A DNA stretch of 64,000 nt from Pseudomonas tremae (GTDB taxonomy: Bacteria; Pseudomonadota; Gammaproteobacteria; Pseudomonadales; Pseudomonadaceae). Shown in pieces: positions 1 through 9,082 of the stretch (position 1 is its first letter; the number at the start of each line of letters is the position of its first letter). The notes beneath the pieces were generated by a model. That model was given only the letters and a program-made list of their open reading frames with translations, had not been told where the DNA came from and did not search any database. The stretch is taken from contig NZ_LJRO01000079.1 in NCBI RefSeq assembly GCF_001401155.1, positions 82,249-146,248 on the forward strand, written 5' to 3'. Both the position numbers and the translations under genes were made by a program.

Positions 1-1064
1 TGATGCTCAAATTGCCACCCGGCGATCGTTTCAAGGCCTTCGAGAAGCTGGATTTCCTGACGTTCGGCCTGTTGTCCACCGGCTTTGCGCTGCTGTGCGC
101 GGTCTTGTCGCTGGGGCGGATCGAATGGTGGCTGGAGGAGTCCTGGGTAGGCGTTGCTTCTGCAGCGTCGATTGCGCTGATCTGCGCGGGCCTGGCCATT
201 GAGCACAACCGCTGCAATCCGCTGTTGATTACTCGATGGCTCGGCAGTGGTGCGATTTTGCGTCTCGGCCTGGCCGTCATTCTGTTTCGCGTTGTGCTTT
301 CCGAACAGTCCGTCGGCGCTGTCGGTTTTCTCCAGGCATTGAACATGGGCAGTCAGCAGCTGCATACCTTGTATCTGGTGATGCTGCTGGGCAGTGTGGC
401 CGGGCTGGCGGTCAGCGCGCTGACGATCAACCCCGCGCATTTGATCAAGCCGTTGCTGATTTCTTTGGCGATGATGGCGATGGGCGCCTGGATGGACAGT
501 CATTCGACCAACCTGACGCGTCAGTCGAACATGTACCTGAGCCAGTTTCTGCTGGCCTTCGGTGGCACGTTCTTTCTCGGCCCCACGCTGGTGCTGGGTA
601 TCAGCGGTGTGCTGGCCAACCCGCGCAACATGGTAAGTTTCTCCGTGCTGTTCGGGATAACCCAGAACATCGGTGGCCTGATCGGAGCTGCCGCCCTGGG
701 GACCTTTCAGGTCGTGCGCGAGAAGTTTCACTCCAGCCATATCGTTGAACATCTGACCCTGATCGACCCGCTGGTTCAGGCGCGGCTGCTAGGCTACAGC
801 GCCAGTTACAGCTCGGTCATCGCCGACCCTTCATTGCGCAACATCCAGGGCATCCGCGCGATGGCCACTGCGGCGACACGAGAAGCCAATGTGCTGGCCT
901 ACAACGATGTATTCATGCTGATCGCACTGATTGCCGTGCTGACCATGATCTGGATATCGCTGCGCATGCTGTGGCTGAAAATGACCACCCAACCTCTGGC
1001 GCTGGCCCCTATTGCACCTGCCGCTTCGCCTTCCGTACCTTCTTCCGGCGTTAGACCTTCATGA
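1..1064 (+). CDS. EmrB/QacA-type MFS efflux transporter, C-terminal part
   Basis: This is the C-terminal part of a 14-TM drug:H+ antiporter of the DHA2 family. The frame is open to the left window edge and the visible 353 residues are too few for a family that is usually about 500 aa, so the true start lies outside. Long hydrophobic helices alternate with short loops, and a polar loop of about 100 residues before the last helix matches the periplasmic loop of this family. The last residues are a Pro/Ala/Ser-rich cytoplasmic tail. Its stop codon overlaps the start of the next gene (ATGA), an HlyD-family adaptor, so the two form the usual inner-membrane pump plus membrane-fusion pair exporting drugs or phenolics. 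The substrate cannot be told from sequence. Confidence 0.85.
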   Translation, partial: MLKLPPGDRFKAFEKLDFLTFGLLSTGFALLCAVLSLGRIEWWLEESWVGVASAASIALICAGLAIEHNRCNPLLITRWLGSGAILRLGLAVILFRVVLSEQSVGAVGFLQALNMGSQQLHTLYLVMLLGSVAGLAVSALTINPAHLIKPLLISLAMMAMGAWMDSHSTNLTRQSNMYLSQFLLAFGGTFFLGPTLVLGISGVLANPRNMVSFSVLFGITQNIGGLIGAAALGTFQVVREKFHSSHIVEHLTLIDPLVQARLLGYSASYSSVIADPSLRNIQGIRAMATAATREANVLAYNDVFMLIALIAVLTMIWISLRMLWLKMTTQPLALAPIAPAASPSVPSSGVRPS

Positions 1065-2215
1065 CCGAATCAACCACCACCGATAACGAAGCCCCACGCA
1101 GTTCGCCGTCACCGGCCCCGGCACCGTTGAAGTCCCCGATCACCAGCCGACCGCGCCCGGCCCGCAAGCGTATCGTCTCTTCATTGATTTTCGGTGCTGT
1201 GGCGTTGGTCGGTGTGCTGGTGGTGTTGTATGCCTGGGAATTGCCGCCGTTCGGCAGCCCCATAGAAAGTACCGAGAACGCGCAGGTGAAAGGCCAGACC
1301 ACGTTGATCGGGCCACAGTTGAGCGGCTATGTGTACGAAGTGGCGGTTCAGGACTTTCAGTTCGTCAAGGCGGGCGACCTGTTGGTGCGCCTTGATGACC
1401 GTATCTATCGTCAGCGTCTGGAGCAAGCCGTTGCGCAACTGGCGATGCAGAAGGCTTCGCTGGCCAACAACCTGCAACAGCGTCGCAGTGCCGAAGCCAC
1501 GATCGGTCAGCGTCAGGCCGAGCTGCAGAACAGCATTGCGCAGAGTCGCAAGAGTGCTGCCGATCTGCGTCGCAATCAGGCGCTGGTGACCGATGGTTCG
1601 GTGTCGAAAAGCGAGCTGGACGTTACCCGCGCTGCCGACGCCCAGGCCAACGCCTCTGTTGCAGAAGCCAAGGCGGTATTGCAGATAGCCCGCGAAGACC
1701 TGCAAACCGTGATCGTCAACCGTGGCTCGCTGGAAGCCTCGGTTGCCAATGCGCAAGCCGCCATCGAGCTGGCGCGCATCGATCTGGACAACACCCGTAT
1801 TGTTGCCCCGCGTGACGGGCAGTTGGGGCAGATCGGCGTGCGTCTTGGTGCCTACGTCAACTCGGGTGCGCAATTAATGGCGCTGGTGCCCGAGCAGCGC
1901 TGGATCGTGGCCAACATGAAAGAGACCCAAATGGCTCATGTGCGTCTCGGTCAGCCAGTGAGCTTTACTGTCGATGCGCTCGACGATCGCGAAATGCACG
2001 GTCATGTGCAGCGAATTTCGCCTGCCGCAGGTTCGGAATTCAGCTTGCTGCCTGCCGATAACGCGACCGGCAACTTCGTGAAGATTTCCCAGCGCATTCC
2101 GGTGCGTATCGTGGTCGATGCCGATCAACCGATGCTTGAGCATCTGCGTCCGGGCATGTCAGTGGTCGTGAGTATCGATACCAGCGCCGAGGGGGATGAG
2201 ACTCGGGATCATTGA
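1061..2215 (+). CDS. HlyD/EmrA-family membrane fusion protein
   Basis: Periplasmic adaptor that links the MFS pump encoded just upstream to an outer-membrane channel. A cytoplasmic N-terminus of about 45 residues is followed by one membrane segment (about residues 46-66), then a biotinyl-lipoyl half (GYVYEVAVQDFQFVKAGD), a long Gln/Ala-rich coiled-coil hairpin (about 125-230), the second lipoyl half (DNTRIVAPRDGQLGQ) and a beta-barrel domain. Length (384 aa) is normal for EmrA-type adaptors. The start is fixed by the 4-bp ATGA overlap with the pump gene, which implies translational coupling. No outer-membrane factor gene follows; the pump probably uses one encoded elsewhere. Confidence 0.88.
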   Translation: MTESTTTDNEAPRSSPSPAPAPLKSPITSRPRPARKRIVSSLIFGAVALVGVLVVLYAWELPPFGSPIESTENAQVKGQTTLIGPQLSGYVYEVAVQDFQFVKAGDLLVRLDDRIYRQRLEQAVAQLAMQKASLANNLQQRRSAEATIGQRQAELQNSIAQSRKSAADLRRNQALVTDGSVSKSELDVTRAADAQANASVAEAKAVLQIAREDLQTVIVNRGSLEASVANAQAAIELARIDLDNTRIVAPRDGQLGQIGVRLGAYVNSGAQLMALVPEQRWIVANMKETQMAHVRLGQPVSFTVDALDDREMHGHVQRISPAAGSEFSLLPADNATGNFVKISQRIPVRIVVDADQPMLEHLRPGMSVVVSIDTSAEGDETRDH

Positions 2216-2249
2216 GGCACAGCAGTTGCGGGGGGTGTGGCCGGGAAAC

Positions 2250-2345
2250 AGATTTAGCGAGCAAGCTCGCTCCCGCAAACGCCGGTTACTCATGGCTTGG
2301 CGATCGCTGATGAATCGCAGTTGCGGGAGCTTGCTTACAAAAGCG
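2250..2345. repeat. REP-like palindromic repeat pair
   Basis: The gap between the adaptor gene and pit holds two facing copies of a REP-like unit. The left copy (about 2255-2277) contains the palindrome GCGAGC-AA-GCTCGC followed by TCCCGCAA. The right copy (about 2320-2337) is its inverted, partly decayed mate, TTGCGGGAGCTTGCTT. This unit is typical of dispersed intergenic REPs in P. syringae and P. fluorescens genomes. It lies between convergent genes and could also act as an mRNA 3' stabiliser. Confidence 0.7.
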
Positions 2346-2359
2346 CAGAGCCAAGAGCG

Positions 2360-3976
2360 TCAGAACAGCTTGCTGAACACCCAGTACAGAGAGCCCGAGA
2401 GCAAAATGGCTGCTGGCAGGGTTAGCACCCAGGCGGTCGCCAGGTTGCGCAGGGTGCGCATCTGCAGCCCCGAGCCGTTGGCAACCATCGAACCCGCCAC
2501 GCCCGAGGACAGCACGTGTGTGGTGGACACCGGCAAGCCGTACATATCCGCCGCACCGATGGTGAACATGGCCACGACCTCAGCTGACGCGCCTTGGGCG
2601 TAGGTCATGTGAGTCTTGCCGATACGCTCGCCGACGGTCACGACAATACGCTTCCAGCCCACCATAGTGCCCAGCCCCAAGGCGATGGCCACGACAATCT
2701 TGACCCAGGTCGGAATGAAGCGTGTGGCACTGTCGATCTGCCCCTTGAAGGCTTCGAGTTTGGTTTTGGTCTCTGCGTCGAAATTGCCTACCTGGTTTTT
2801 TTCCATGACGCGGATGGTTTCCGATGTCAGATACATGTCGTTACGCACGTTGGTCACGGCTTCGGCAGGCACCTTCGACAGCGAACCGTAACTGGCGACC
2901 TGATCGCCGATCTTGCCAGCCATGACCGCCAGCGCGGGGATCAGGTCCGGGCTGGCTTCCTTGCTGACCAGGTAATCCGACAGGGTCTTGCGTGCATCGC
3001 CAGGGGCCGGTTGAGGCACACTGCGGATCAACGCCTGCTGGGTTACTTCAGCCACTGCAGCGAACTGGGTAGCCTGTTCGGCAGGCATGGTGCGGTTCAG
3101 CGCGTAAGCCATTGGCAGGGTTCCGACCAGAATCAGCATGATCAAGCCCATGCCTTTCTGCCCGTCGTTGGAGCCATGCGCGAACGACACGCCGGTGCAG
3201 GTAACGATGAGCATCGCGCGAATCCACAAAGGTGGTGGCGCGTTACCTTCCGGTGCCTTGTACAGCGCACGGTTCTTGATGAACATGCGCATGGCGATCA
3301 GCAGCAATGCAGCACAGCCGAACCCGACCAGCGGCGAGAGCAGCAGTGAATAACCGATTTTAGTGGCTTGGGACCAATCCACGCCGCTTGTGCCGTCACG
3401 GCCGTGCATCAGCGCGTTGGCAACACCGACGCCGATGATCGAGCCAATCAAGGTGTGCGACGAAGATGCCGGCAAACCCAGCCACCATGTGCCCAGGTTC
3501 CAGATGATTGCAGCAATCAGCAGGGCGAATATCATGGCGAAACCGGCCGAGGAACCGGTTTGCAGGATCAGTTCTACCGGCAGCAAGGCGATGATGCCGA
3601 ATGCCACTGCGCCGCTGGAAACCATCACACCGAGAAAATTGAAGAACCCCGACCAGACCACTGCAAAGCCGGGCGGCAGGGAGTGGGTGTAGATCACCGT
3701 CGCGACCGCGTTGGCGGTGTCATGAAAGCCGTTGACGAACTCGAACCCCAGCGCGATCAACAACGCTACGCCCAACAGTACGAAAGGGGTCCAGGTGGTA
3801 ACCACCGTACCCATGTCGTCGACGTCCTGTTTGAGGCTGTAGCCAGTGAACAGCAAGCCTGCGATGAGTATCGTGAAAAAAAGAATAATGGTCATTCGGC
3901 TGGGCTTGCGACCGAATTGACTCACTGACAGGCTCGCCTTGCCGAGAGCGTCGGGTGACATTGCGTTTGTAGCCAT
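2360..3976 (-). CDS. Pit-family inorganic phosphate transporter
   Basis: Low-affinity, metal-phosphate:H+ symporter of the inner membrane (PiT/PHO4 family). The two inverted family signatures are visible: GFHDTANAVATVIYTH in the N-terminal half and the related MYGLPVSTTHVLSSG segment near the C-terminus. A large hydrophilic loop of about 130 residues separates the halves, as in bacterial PitA-like proteins; another family motif, ASSSHTLIGSIIG, is present. The start chosen is the ATG ending at 3976 (MATNAMSPDAL), preceded by AGGA at good distance; the frame stays open further upstream but without a ribosome site. Product is 538 aa, normal for the family. The next gene upstream on the same strand is a ZntB-like cation transporter 125 bp away. 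Confidence 0.93.
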   Translation of the reverse strand: MATNAMSPDALGKASLSVSQFGRKPSRMTIILFFTILIAGLLFTGYSLKQDVDDMGTVVTTWTPFVLLGVALLIALGFEFVNGFHDTANAVATVIYTHSLPPGFAVVWSGFFNFLGVMVSSGAVAFGIIALLPVELILQTGSSAGFAMIFALLIAAIIWNLGTWWLGLPASSSHTLIGSIIGVGVANALMHGRDGTSGVDWSQATKIGYSLLLSPLVGFGCAALLLIAMRMFIKNRALYKAPEGNAPPPLWIRAMLIVTCTGVSFAHGSNDGQKGMGLIMLILVGTLPMAYALNRTMPAEQATQFAAVAEVTQQALIRSVPQPAPGDARKTLSDYLVSKEASPDLIPALAVMAGKIGDQVASYGSLSKVPAEAVTNVRNDMYLTSETIRVMEKNQVGNFDAETKTKLEAFKGQIDSATRFIPTWVKIVVAIALGLGTMVGWKRIVVTVGERIGKTHMTYAQGASAEVVAMFTIGAADMYGLPVSTTHVLSSGVAGSMVANGSGLQMRTLRNLATAWVLTLPAAILLSGSLYWVFSKLF

Positions 3977-4101
3977 GTTCACAATCCTGGATTGAAAGAA
4001 TATTGACATGGTCATTGCAAAATGTGACAGCGGTGAGACATGTAACAATTGATTGCGCTTTTGCGCCGGTTTTCTGACAACCGGCGGGTCGAGATGCATA
4101 T

Positions 4102-5118
4102 TCAGTAGTCGCCGCGTTTGCGAAACGCCCAACGCCCTGCGACCAACGTAAAGGTTGCCACCAGCGCCACCAAAATCCAGAAACCCTCCGGGTCGGAAGC
4201 CAGCGGCACGCCGCCCACGTTCATGCCAAAGAAGCCTGCGACGATGTTGATCGGCAGCGCCAGCACCGTTACCACGGTCAGGGTAAACAGGGTTCGGCTG
4301 CTTTGTTCATTGAGGTTGGCAGCAATTTCTTCCTGCAGCAGCTTGATGCGTTCGCCCAGCGCCGTTAGGTCGTTGATCACCAGTGACGATTCTTCTATGG
4401 ACTGGCGCAAAGCTTGCGCATCCTGCTCGCGCAGCCATTGCGGCGGGCGATGCAGCAGGCGCATCAGCGAGCCTGGTTCGAGTGCCAGCAGGCGTTGCAG
4501 GCGCACCAGCACCCGGCGCATGGCGCCGAGTTCGGAGCGGTTGTTACTCAGCCGCTGTGACAGCAACTGATCTTCGATACGGTCAACATTGACGCTGGTC
4601 TTGCGCAGGAACTGAGTGAGTACTTCACCCTGATCGCTGAGCAGGTGAGCCAACAGCTCCAGAGGTGAATCGAATTGCTCGCCACGCTTGACCGCCGAAC
4701 GCAGTTTGTCCACCGAGCGCAGCGGTTGCAGCCGTGCGGTGATCAGCAAACGCTGGCGCGCACACACCCATAAAGTCGAGATGTCAGTCGACAGCCTGTT
4801 GAAATCGAACACCACGTCGTTGACTACCGCCAGCAGCGTGGCGTCGACGTGTTCGATGCGGGTCGAGCGGGAACCTTCGTGCAGGGCTTCGAAAAACTCT
4901 TCCGGAAGGTCGAGCGTGGTTTTCATCCAGCGCTCGCAGGCCGCATGCGACAGGTTCAGGTGCAACCAGATGAAGTCGTTTTCATCAGGCGGATTTTGCA
5001 GGTAATCCAGCGCTGCAGCCGAGTCTATCTCCTGACCGCTTTCGCCGTGGCGAAAACGGAAGCCGTAGAGCAGGCCGAAAAGGTCGGAATCCTGATGGTT
5101 TACGATACTGTGGTTCAT
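4102..5118 (-). CDS. zntB: ZntB/CorA-family divalent cation transporter
   Basis: Pentameric inner-membrane transporter of the CorA superfamily. The N-terminal soluble domain is followed by a long helix and two C-terminal membrane segments, the first ending in the diagnostic GMN motif (FGMNVGGVPL). The GMN-VGG-P form fits ZntB (Zn2+ flux) better than CorA proper (Mg2+), but sequence alone does not settle the ion. The start is taken at MNHSIVNHQDSDLFGLLYG; an ATG 12 bp upstream (MWTAMNHS) is equally possible. Product is 338 aa. Confidence 0.82.
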   Translation of the reverse strand: MNHSIVNHQDSDLFGLLYGFRFRHGESGQEIDSAAALDYLQNPPDENDFIWLHLNLSHAACERWMKTTLDLPEEFFEALHEGSRSTRIEHVDATLLAVVNDVVFDFNRLSTDISTLWVCARQRLLITARLQPLRSVDKLRSAVKRGEQFDSPLELLAHLLSDQGEVLTQFLRKTSVNVDRIEDQLLSQRLSNNRSELGAMRRVLVRLQRLLALEPGSLMRLLHRPPQWLREQDAQALRQSIEESSLVINDLTALGERIKLLQEEIAANLNEQSSRTLFTLTVVTVLALPINIVAGFFGMNVGGVPLASDPEGFWILVALVATFTLVAGRWAFRKRGDY

Positions 5119-5289
5119 GGCTGTCCACATGCGGCCTGGCCCGGGCGGGGGAGGCGAAGGCCGCATGATGACAAGGCGTTATTTCATATTTGTGACAGCT
5201 TGTTGCCGAGTGTTTCTTTATCAAGCCCATCGCCGGTCGCGTTCAGCACTCATTCAGCCGACCGGTTTTTTGCCGCTGTTGCTTGGGCA

Positions 5290-6111
5290 TCAAACTATCG
5301 CCAGAGCCACTTTCCGGGTTGGGGCGGGCCAGGCCAGATCAATGTCTGCCAAATCCCGTTCCGTCAAACGGATCTGCTCGGCTGCGATGTTCAGCCGGAT
5401 ATGCTCCGGATTGGTCGCTTTGGGAATGGCAATCAGGTTCTCCTGACGAAGCACCCATGCCAGCGAGATCTGCGCCGGAGTTGCTTCATGGCGTTTGGCG
5501 ATTTCATGCAGGGCAGGGTGATAAAGCAGGTCGCCAGCCTGGCCGATCGGGCAGTACGCCATCAACGGCAAATGACGATCCGCACTCCACAGCATGAGAT
5601 CAAACTCAATGCCGCGTTGCTCAGGGTTGTACAGCACCTGATTGGTCGCACAGCGCGGGTTGTTCAATTCGATCATGTCCGGCACATCGAAATTGGACAC
5701 CCCCCACGCGCCGATCTTGCCGGCTTCACGCAGACGCTCGAAAGCTTCGACTGTCTCGGTCAGCGGGTACTGGCCCCGCCAATGCAGCAGATAAAGGTCG
5801 ATGTAGTCGGTATTCATCCGGCGCAGGCTGGCTTCGCACGCGGCCGGAATGCCGCTGCGGCTGGCATTGTGCGGGTACACCTTGCTGACCACGAAAACCT
5901 TGTCGCGCTGTCCGGCAATGGCTTGCCCGACGATTTCTTCCGCCGCGCCATCGGCATACATCTCGGCAGTGTCGATCAGGGTCAGGCCCTGTTCGATGCC
6001 CAGGCACAGCCCGGCTATTTCTGCCGAGCGCAGATGGCCTTTTTCACCCATGTGCCAAGTGCCCTGACCCAGCACTGGTACGGTACTGCCTGCCAATTCC
6101 AGTGTGCGCAT
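5290..6111 (-). CDS. Aldo/keto reductase
   Basis: NADPH-dependent aldo/keto reductase of 273 aa with a TIM-barrel fold. The catalytic tetrad is present: Asp in LIDTAEMY, Tyr in EMYADG, Lys in VVSKVYP and His in YLLHWRG. The cofactor region SNFD and the C-terminal IPKATNPEHI (2'-phosphate binding) are intact. This is the short form close to the DkgA/YeaE group. Physiological substrate unknown. It stands alone between a cation transporter and a chemoreceptor, with a GGGGG stretch just before its ATG. Confidence 0.88.
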   Translation of the reverse strand: MRTLELAGSTVPVLGQGTWHMGEKGHLRSAEIAGLCLGIEQGLTLIDTAEMYADGAAEEIVGQAIAGQRDKVFVVSKVYPHNASRSGIPAACEASLRRMNTDYIDLYLLHWRGQYPLTETVEAFERLREAGKIGAWGVSNFDVPDMIELNNPRCATNQVLYNPEQRGIEFDLMLWSADRHLPLMAYCPIGQAGDLLYHPALHEIAKRHEATPAQISLAWVLRQENLIAIPKATNPEHIRLNIAAEQIRLTERDLADIDLAWPAPTRKVALAIV

Positions 6112-6201
6112 GTGACCCCCGCTATAAGTGAGCTGTAAAGTAAGCAGGTCTCAGGCAACACATCACGCATGAGGTTCCGTGCGCCACCGCCTGATGAAGA
6201 T

Positions 6202-7833
6202 TTAAACCTTGAACTGTTTCAGCAGCGCGCTCAATTCTTCACTCAACTCTCGCAGATGCTGGCTGGCCGAGGTGGACTGCTCGGCAGCCATTGCAGTGCT
6301 CTGGGATAGCTGCGCCGCCTGCGTGACGTTTTGGTTGATGTCGTCCACCACGTGCGTTTGCTGCAATGTGGCACTGGCGATGGACGCATTCAGGCTGTTT
6401 AGGCTGCGCAGGGCCTGGCTTATGGAGGTCAGGCTCTGACCGGCCTGATTGGCCTGTTCGATGGTCAGTTGCGAGGAGCGACTGCTATCGCCGATCACCT
6501 TGACGGCGGCATCGGAATACGTTTGCAGGCGTTCGATTATGGCCTGGATTTCTGCGGTGGATTTCTGCGTGCGCTGGGCCAGCAGGCGCACCTCATCGGC
6601 TACCACGGCAAAGCCGCGGCCCTGTTCACCTGCGCGTGCTGCTTCGATGGCAGCGTTCAGCGCAAGCAGGTTGGTCTGATCGGCAATCGAACTGATCACC
6701 TCCAGTACGCTGCCGATCTTTGTGCTTTCGCTCGACAGGTTGTGCATCACGTCAACGGCCTGACCGATAGTGCCGGAGAGGTGCTCGATCTGACGCAGGC
6801 TGTTGTCGATGTTGATCTGCCCCTGCTGCGCCCGCGATTCGGCGTCGCGCATTTCGCTGGCCGCATGCTCGGCGTTTTTGGCAACGTCCTGGACGCCATA
6901 GGTCACTTCATTGACAGCAGTTGCTACCAGGTCCATCTGCTGCGATTGCTGCAGGCTGCGGTTCTGCGCCTGCTCGGCATTGCTGCCCGACTCGCTGGCA
7001 GCCTTGCCCAGAGCCATCGAAGAGTTCTGCAGCAGGCTTACAACGTTACGCAGTTTGGCGACGAAAGCGTTGAAGTGCGTACCCAGTTCGGTGATCTCGT
7101 CCTTGCCGTGGGTTTCCAAGGTGCGGGTCAGGTCGCTTTCACCGCTGGCAATATCGGCCATGGCGCCCACAGCGGCTTTCAGCGGACGAACGATGCTGCG
7201 TACGATCAGGGTCAGCAGCAGCACCATGACCAGCACGATACCTGCAATGAATAGTCCGGTGCTCAGCAGCTGGGCCTCGAACTCGGCGGCTACGTCGTCC
7301 ACGTAAACGCCGGAGCCGAGAATCCAGCCCCACGGCTGGAACAGTTGCACATAAGAGGTCTTTTTCACCGGTTCGCTGGCGCCCGGTTTCGGCCAGCGAT
7401 AGTTGACCATGCCGGCGCCCTGGCTTTTGACCAGGGTGACCATTTCATTGAACACCGCAAAGCCATCCGGGTCCCGGATGGCCGAAAGGTTTTGCCCATC
7501 GAGCTTGGGGTTGGTGGGGTGCATGATCATCACGGGCTGCAGATCATTGATCCAGAAATAGTCGCTCTGGCTGTAGCGCAGCCCTTTGATCTGTTTCAGC
7601 GCCTGCTGCTGTGCAGCCTCACGCGTCAGGCTGCCAGCCGCTTCAAGGCCCTGGTAGTAACCGAGTATGCCGCTCGCTGTCTGCACCACGTGCATGGTTT
7701 TTTCAGCCTTCGCGCGGTACAGGTCATCATGTGTCTGTTTGAGCAGGGTGGCTGCGAGAATCAGAAACATCAGCACAGAAACCACAAGGATCAGCCACAA
7801 GCGGCGGCTGATGGACACACTGCGCATATTCAT
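6202..7833 (-). CDS. Methyl-accepting chemotaxis protein with sCache domain
   Basis: Chemoreceptor of 543 aa. One N-terminal membrane helix (about residues 10-32) leads into a periplasmic single Cache domain with the family pattern DYFWIND...[13 protein letters not shown] (about 90-130). A second membrane helix, a HAMP domain ([20 protein letters not shown]) and a methyl-accepting signalling hairpin follow, with the tip sequence [21 protein letters not shown]...[14 protein letters not shown]. sCache_2 receptors mostly bind small organic acids, so a C2-C4 carboxylate is a reasonable guess. Three ATGs are clustered; the one ending at 7833 (MNMRSVSI) is chosen because TAGGG lies nine bases upstream. 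Confidence 0.92.
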   Translation of the reverse strand: MNMRSVSISRRLWLILVVSVLMFLILAATLLKQTHDDLYRAKAEKTMHVVQTASGILGYYQGLEAAGSLTREAAQQQALKQIKGLRYSQSDYFWINDLQPVMIMHPTNPKLDGQNLSAIRDPDGFAVFNEMVTLVKSQGAGMVNYRWPKPGASEPVKKTSYVQLFQPWGWILGSGVYVDDVAAEFEAQLLSTGLFIAGIVLVMVLLLTLIVRSIVRPLKAAVGAMADIASGESDLTRTLETHGKDEITELGTHFNAFVAKLRNVVSLLQNSSMALGKAASESGSNAEQAQNRSLQQSQQMDLVATAVNEVTYGVQDVAKNAEHAASEMRDAESRAQQGQINIDNSLRQIEHLSGTIGQAVDVMHNLSSESTKIGSVLEVISSIADQTNLLALNAAIEAARAGEQGRGFAVVADEVRLLAQRTQKSTAEIQAIIERLQTYSDAAVKVIGDSSRSSQLTIEQANQAGQSLTSISQALRSLNSLNASIASATLQQTHVVDDINQNVTQAAQLSQSTAMAAEQSTSASQHLRELSEELSALLKQFKV

Positions 7834-7958
7834 GATCTTCATCCCTAAGATTATTTTTCTTGTTGCGAGCTGAGTAACGCAAAGCCCGAAAGCCGAGCCT
7901 TTCAAGCATCTCGGCGCCTGCCCGGTAAACATGAGACGTCAGTCACATTTTTCTCGAA

Positions 7959-7986
7959 TGCAAGCAGATATGGCGAAAGGCTTACA
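7959..7986 (+). promoter_or_regulatory. Candidate GacA upstream activating sequence
   Basis: A perfect right half-site GCTTACA (7980-7986) stands about 55 bp upstream of the inferred rsmX start. The GacA box is TGTAAG-N6-CTTACA. At the canonical spacing the left half is poor (TATGGC); a good left half, TGCAAGC, lies at 7959-7965 but with a longer spacer. The position and the right half fit GacS/GacA control of the small RNA, but this is a degenerate site and remains tentative. Confidence 0.45.
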
Positions 7987-8041
7987 TCAAGAGACGCCAT
8001 TGGCTCTATCGACTGACATCGGGTCCATGTAGGATCCAATT

Positions 8042-8159
8042 CAACAGCTGCAGCGAAGGAACGCCGCAGTGATCAGGGAAGATCGACCATTGCCAGGAGG
8101 CTACTGACAGGATGTCGGAATGGTCATGTTGCAAAACCACCCGCTTCGGCGGGTTTTTT
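8042..8159 (+). ncRNA. rsmX: RsmX-type regulatory small RNA
   Basis: A non-coding RNA of about 118 nt that would sequester CsrA/RsmA-type translational repressors in the Gac/Rsm pathway. GGA-type motifs sit in hairpin loops one after another: TGC-A-GCG[AAGGAA]CGC-C-GCA (8049-8068), GATC[AGGGAA]GATC (8071-8084), GCC[AGGA]GGC (8092-8101) and GAC[AGGAT]GTC (8106-8116). The last two are enclosed by a CCATT/AATGG stem (8087-8123). The RNA ends in a strong Rho-independent terminator with a TTCG tetraloop. The start is inferred from TAGGAT at 8030-8035 as a -10 element. No convincing reading frame occupies the interval. I call it rsmX rather than rsmY/Z by its hairpin order; P. syringae is known to carry several rsmX copies. 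Confidence 0.82.
8137..8159 (+). terminator. Rho-independent terminator of rsmX
   Basis: CCCGC-TTCG-GCGGG hairpin (8140-8153) followed by six T residues, the classical intrinsic terminator shape. Confidence 0.92.
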
Positions 8160-8311
8160 GTGTCTGCACGAAAGTCGCTGCTCGGCTTCCGGCCTTGATT
8201 GTGCGGTGCGGCGCAGACTTTTTGACGCGTAGCGTCACGAAGTGCATGCCAACGCGCATTGGCACGATAGTCAGTCAGATGTGAACGATCAGCGGTGGCA
8301 CGAGTATCAGG

Positions 8312-8920
8312 TCAGCGATCCGGCTCACATCCTTTTAGCACCAGCCTGAGAATGGTCTGCGTGGCGGCCTCGTAATCAGCGTCTTGCAGTTTCGTTTTGC
8401 CGGTGACCATTGCGATCTGCCAGTCAAAATCGGCGTATGTCTGGGTTGCAGCCCAGATGGTAAACATCAAGTGGTGAGGGTCCAGCGCTGCAATCTGCCC
8501 GCGGTCTATCCATGCCTGAATACATTCGATGTTATGCCGGGCCTGGCCGTTGAGCTGTTCGATCTGCTCCGGCGTCAGATGTGGGGCGCCGTGCATGATT
8601 TCGCTGGCAAATACTTTCGAAGCGAAGGGCAGGTCCCGGGAAATCTGGATTTTCGAACGTATGTAGCGGCTGAGCACTTCGGCCGGAACACCCTCGGGGT
8701 TGAACGGCGTCGACGCTTGCAGAATGGGCGCGATGATGCTTTCCAATACCTCGCGGTAAAGGTTGTCCTTGGATTTGAAGTAGTAGTAGACATTCGGTTT
8801 TGGAACGCCGGCCCTGGCTGCGATATCGCTGGTCTTGCTGGCGGCGAAGCCCTTGTCGGCGAATTCCTCGCTGGCAGCGCGCAGGATAAGTTCTTTGTTG
8901 CGCTCGCGAATGCTGCTCAT
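8312..8920 (-). CDS. TetR-family regulator, RutR-like
   Basis: Transcriptional repressor of 202 aa. The N-terminal TetR helix-turn-helix is clear: ILRAASEEFADKGFAASK, then TSDIAARAGVPKPNVYYYFK at about residues 10-55. The C-terminal ligand-binding domain resembles RutR/YcdC (SRDLPFASKVFASEIMHGAP, IQAWIDRGQIAALDP, WAATQTYADFDWQIA), a family that senses pyrimidines or related metabolites. Start chosen at MSSIRERNKELIL; the frame is open upstream but has no family similarity there. No pyrimidine genes sit beside it in this window, so its target is unknown. Confidence 0.87.
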   Translation of the reverse strand: MSSIRERNKELILRAASEEFADKGFAASKTSDIAARAGVPKPNVYYYFKSKDNLYREVLESIIAPILQASTPFNPEGVPAEVLSRYIRSKIQISRDLPFASKVFASEIMHGAPHLTPEQIEQLNGQARHNIECIQAWIDRGQIAALDPHHLMFTIWAATQTYADFDWQIAMVTGKTKLQDADYEAATQTILRLVLKGCEPDR

Positions 8921-9082
8921 GACCCGGTTATTCCCTTGCCTGCATGGCGGTCGCGCATGGTAGCACCGGGTTTGCGCAGCGCTCAATATTGGCGCGATGC
9001 AGTGCATCGCGGGCAGATTCAGGCGGGTCTTCTCGCCGTCCGGCCAGCGCTCGCACCGCTCATGCGTGAGCGCCTGACCGAA

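Noticed and set aside
2250..2345. CRISPR array or IS end
   Set aside because: Only two inverted copies without regular spacers or a transposase; fits a REP pair.
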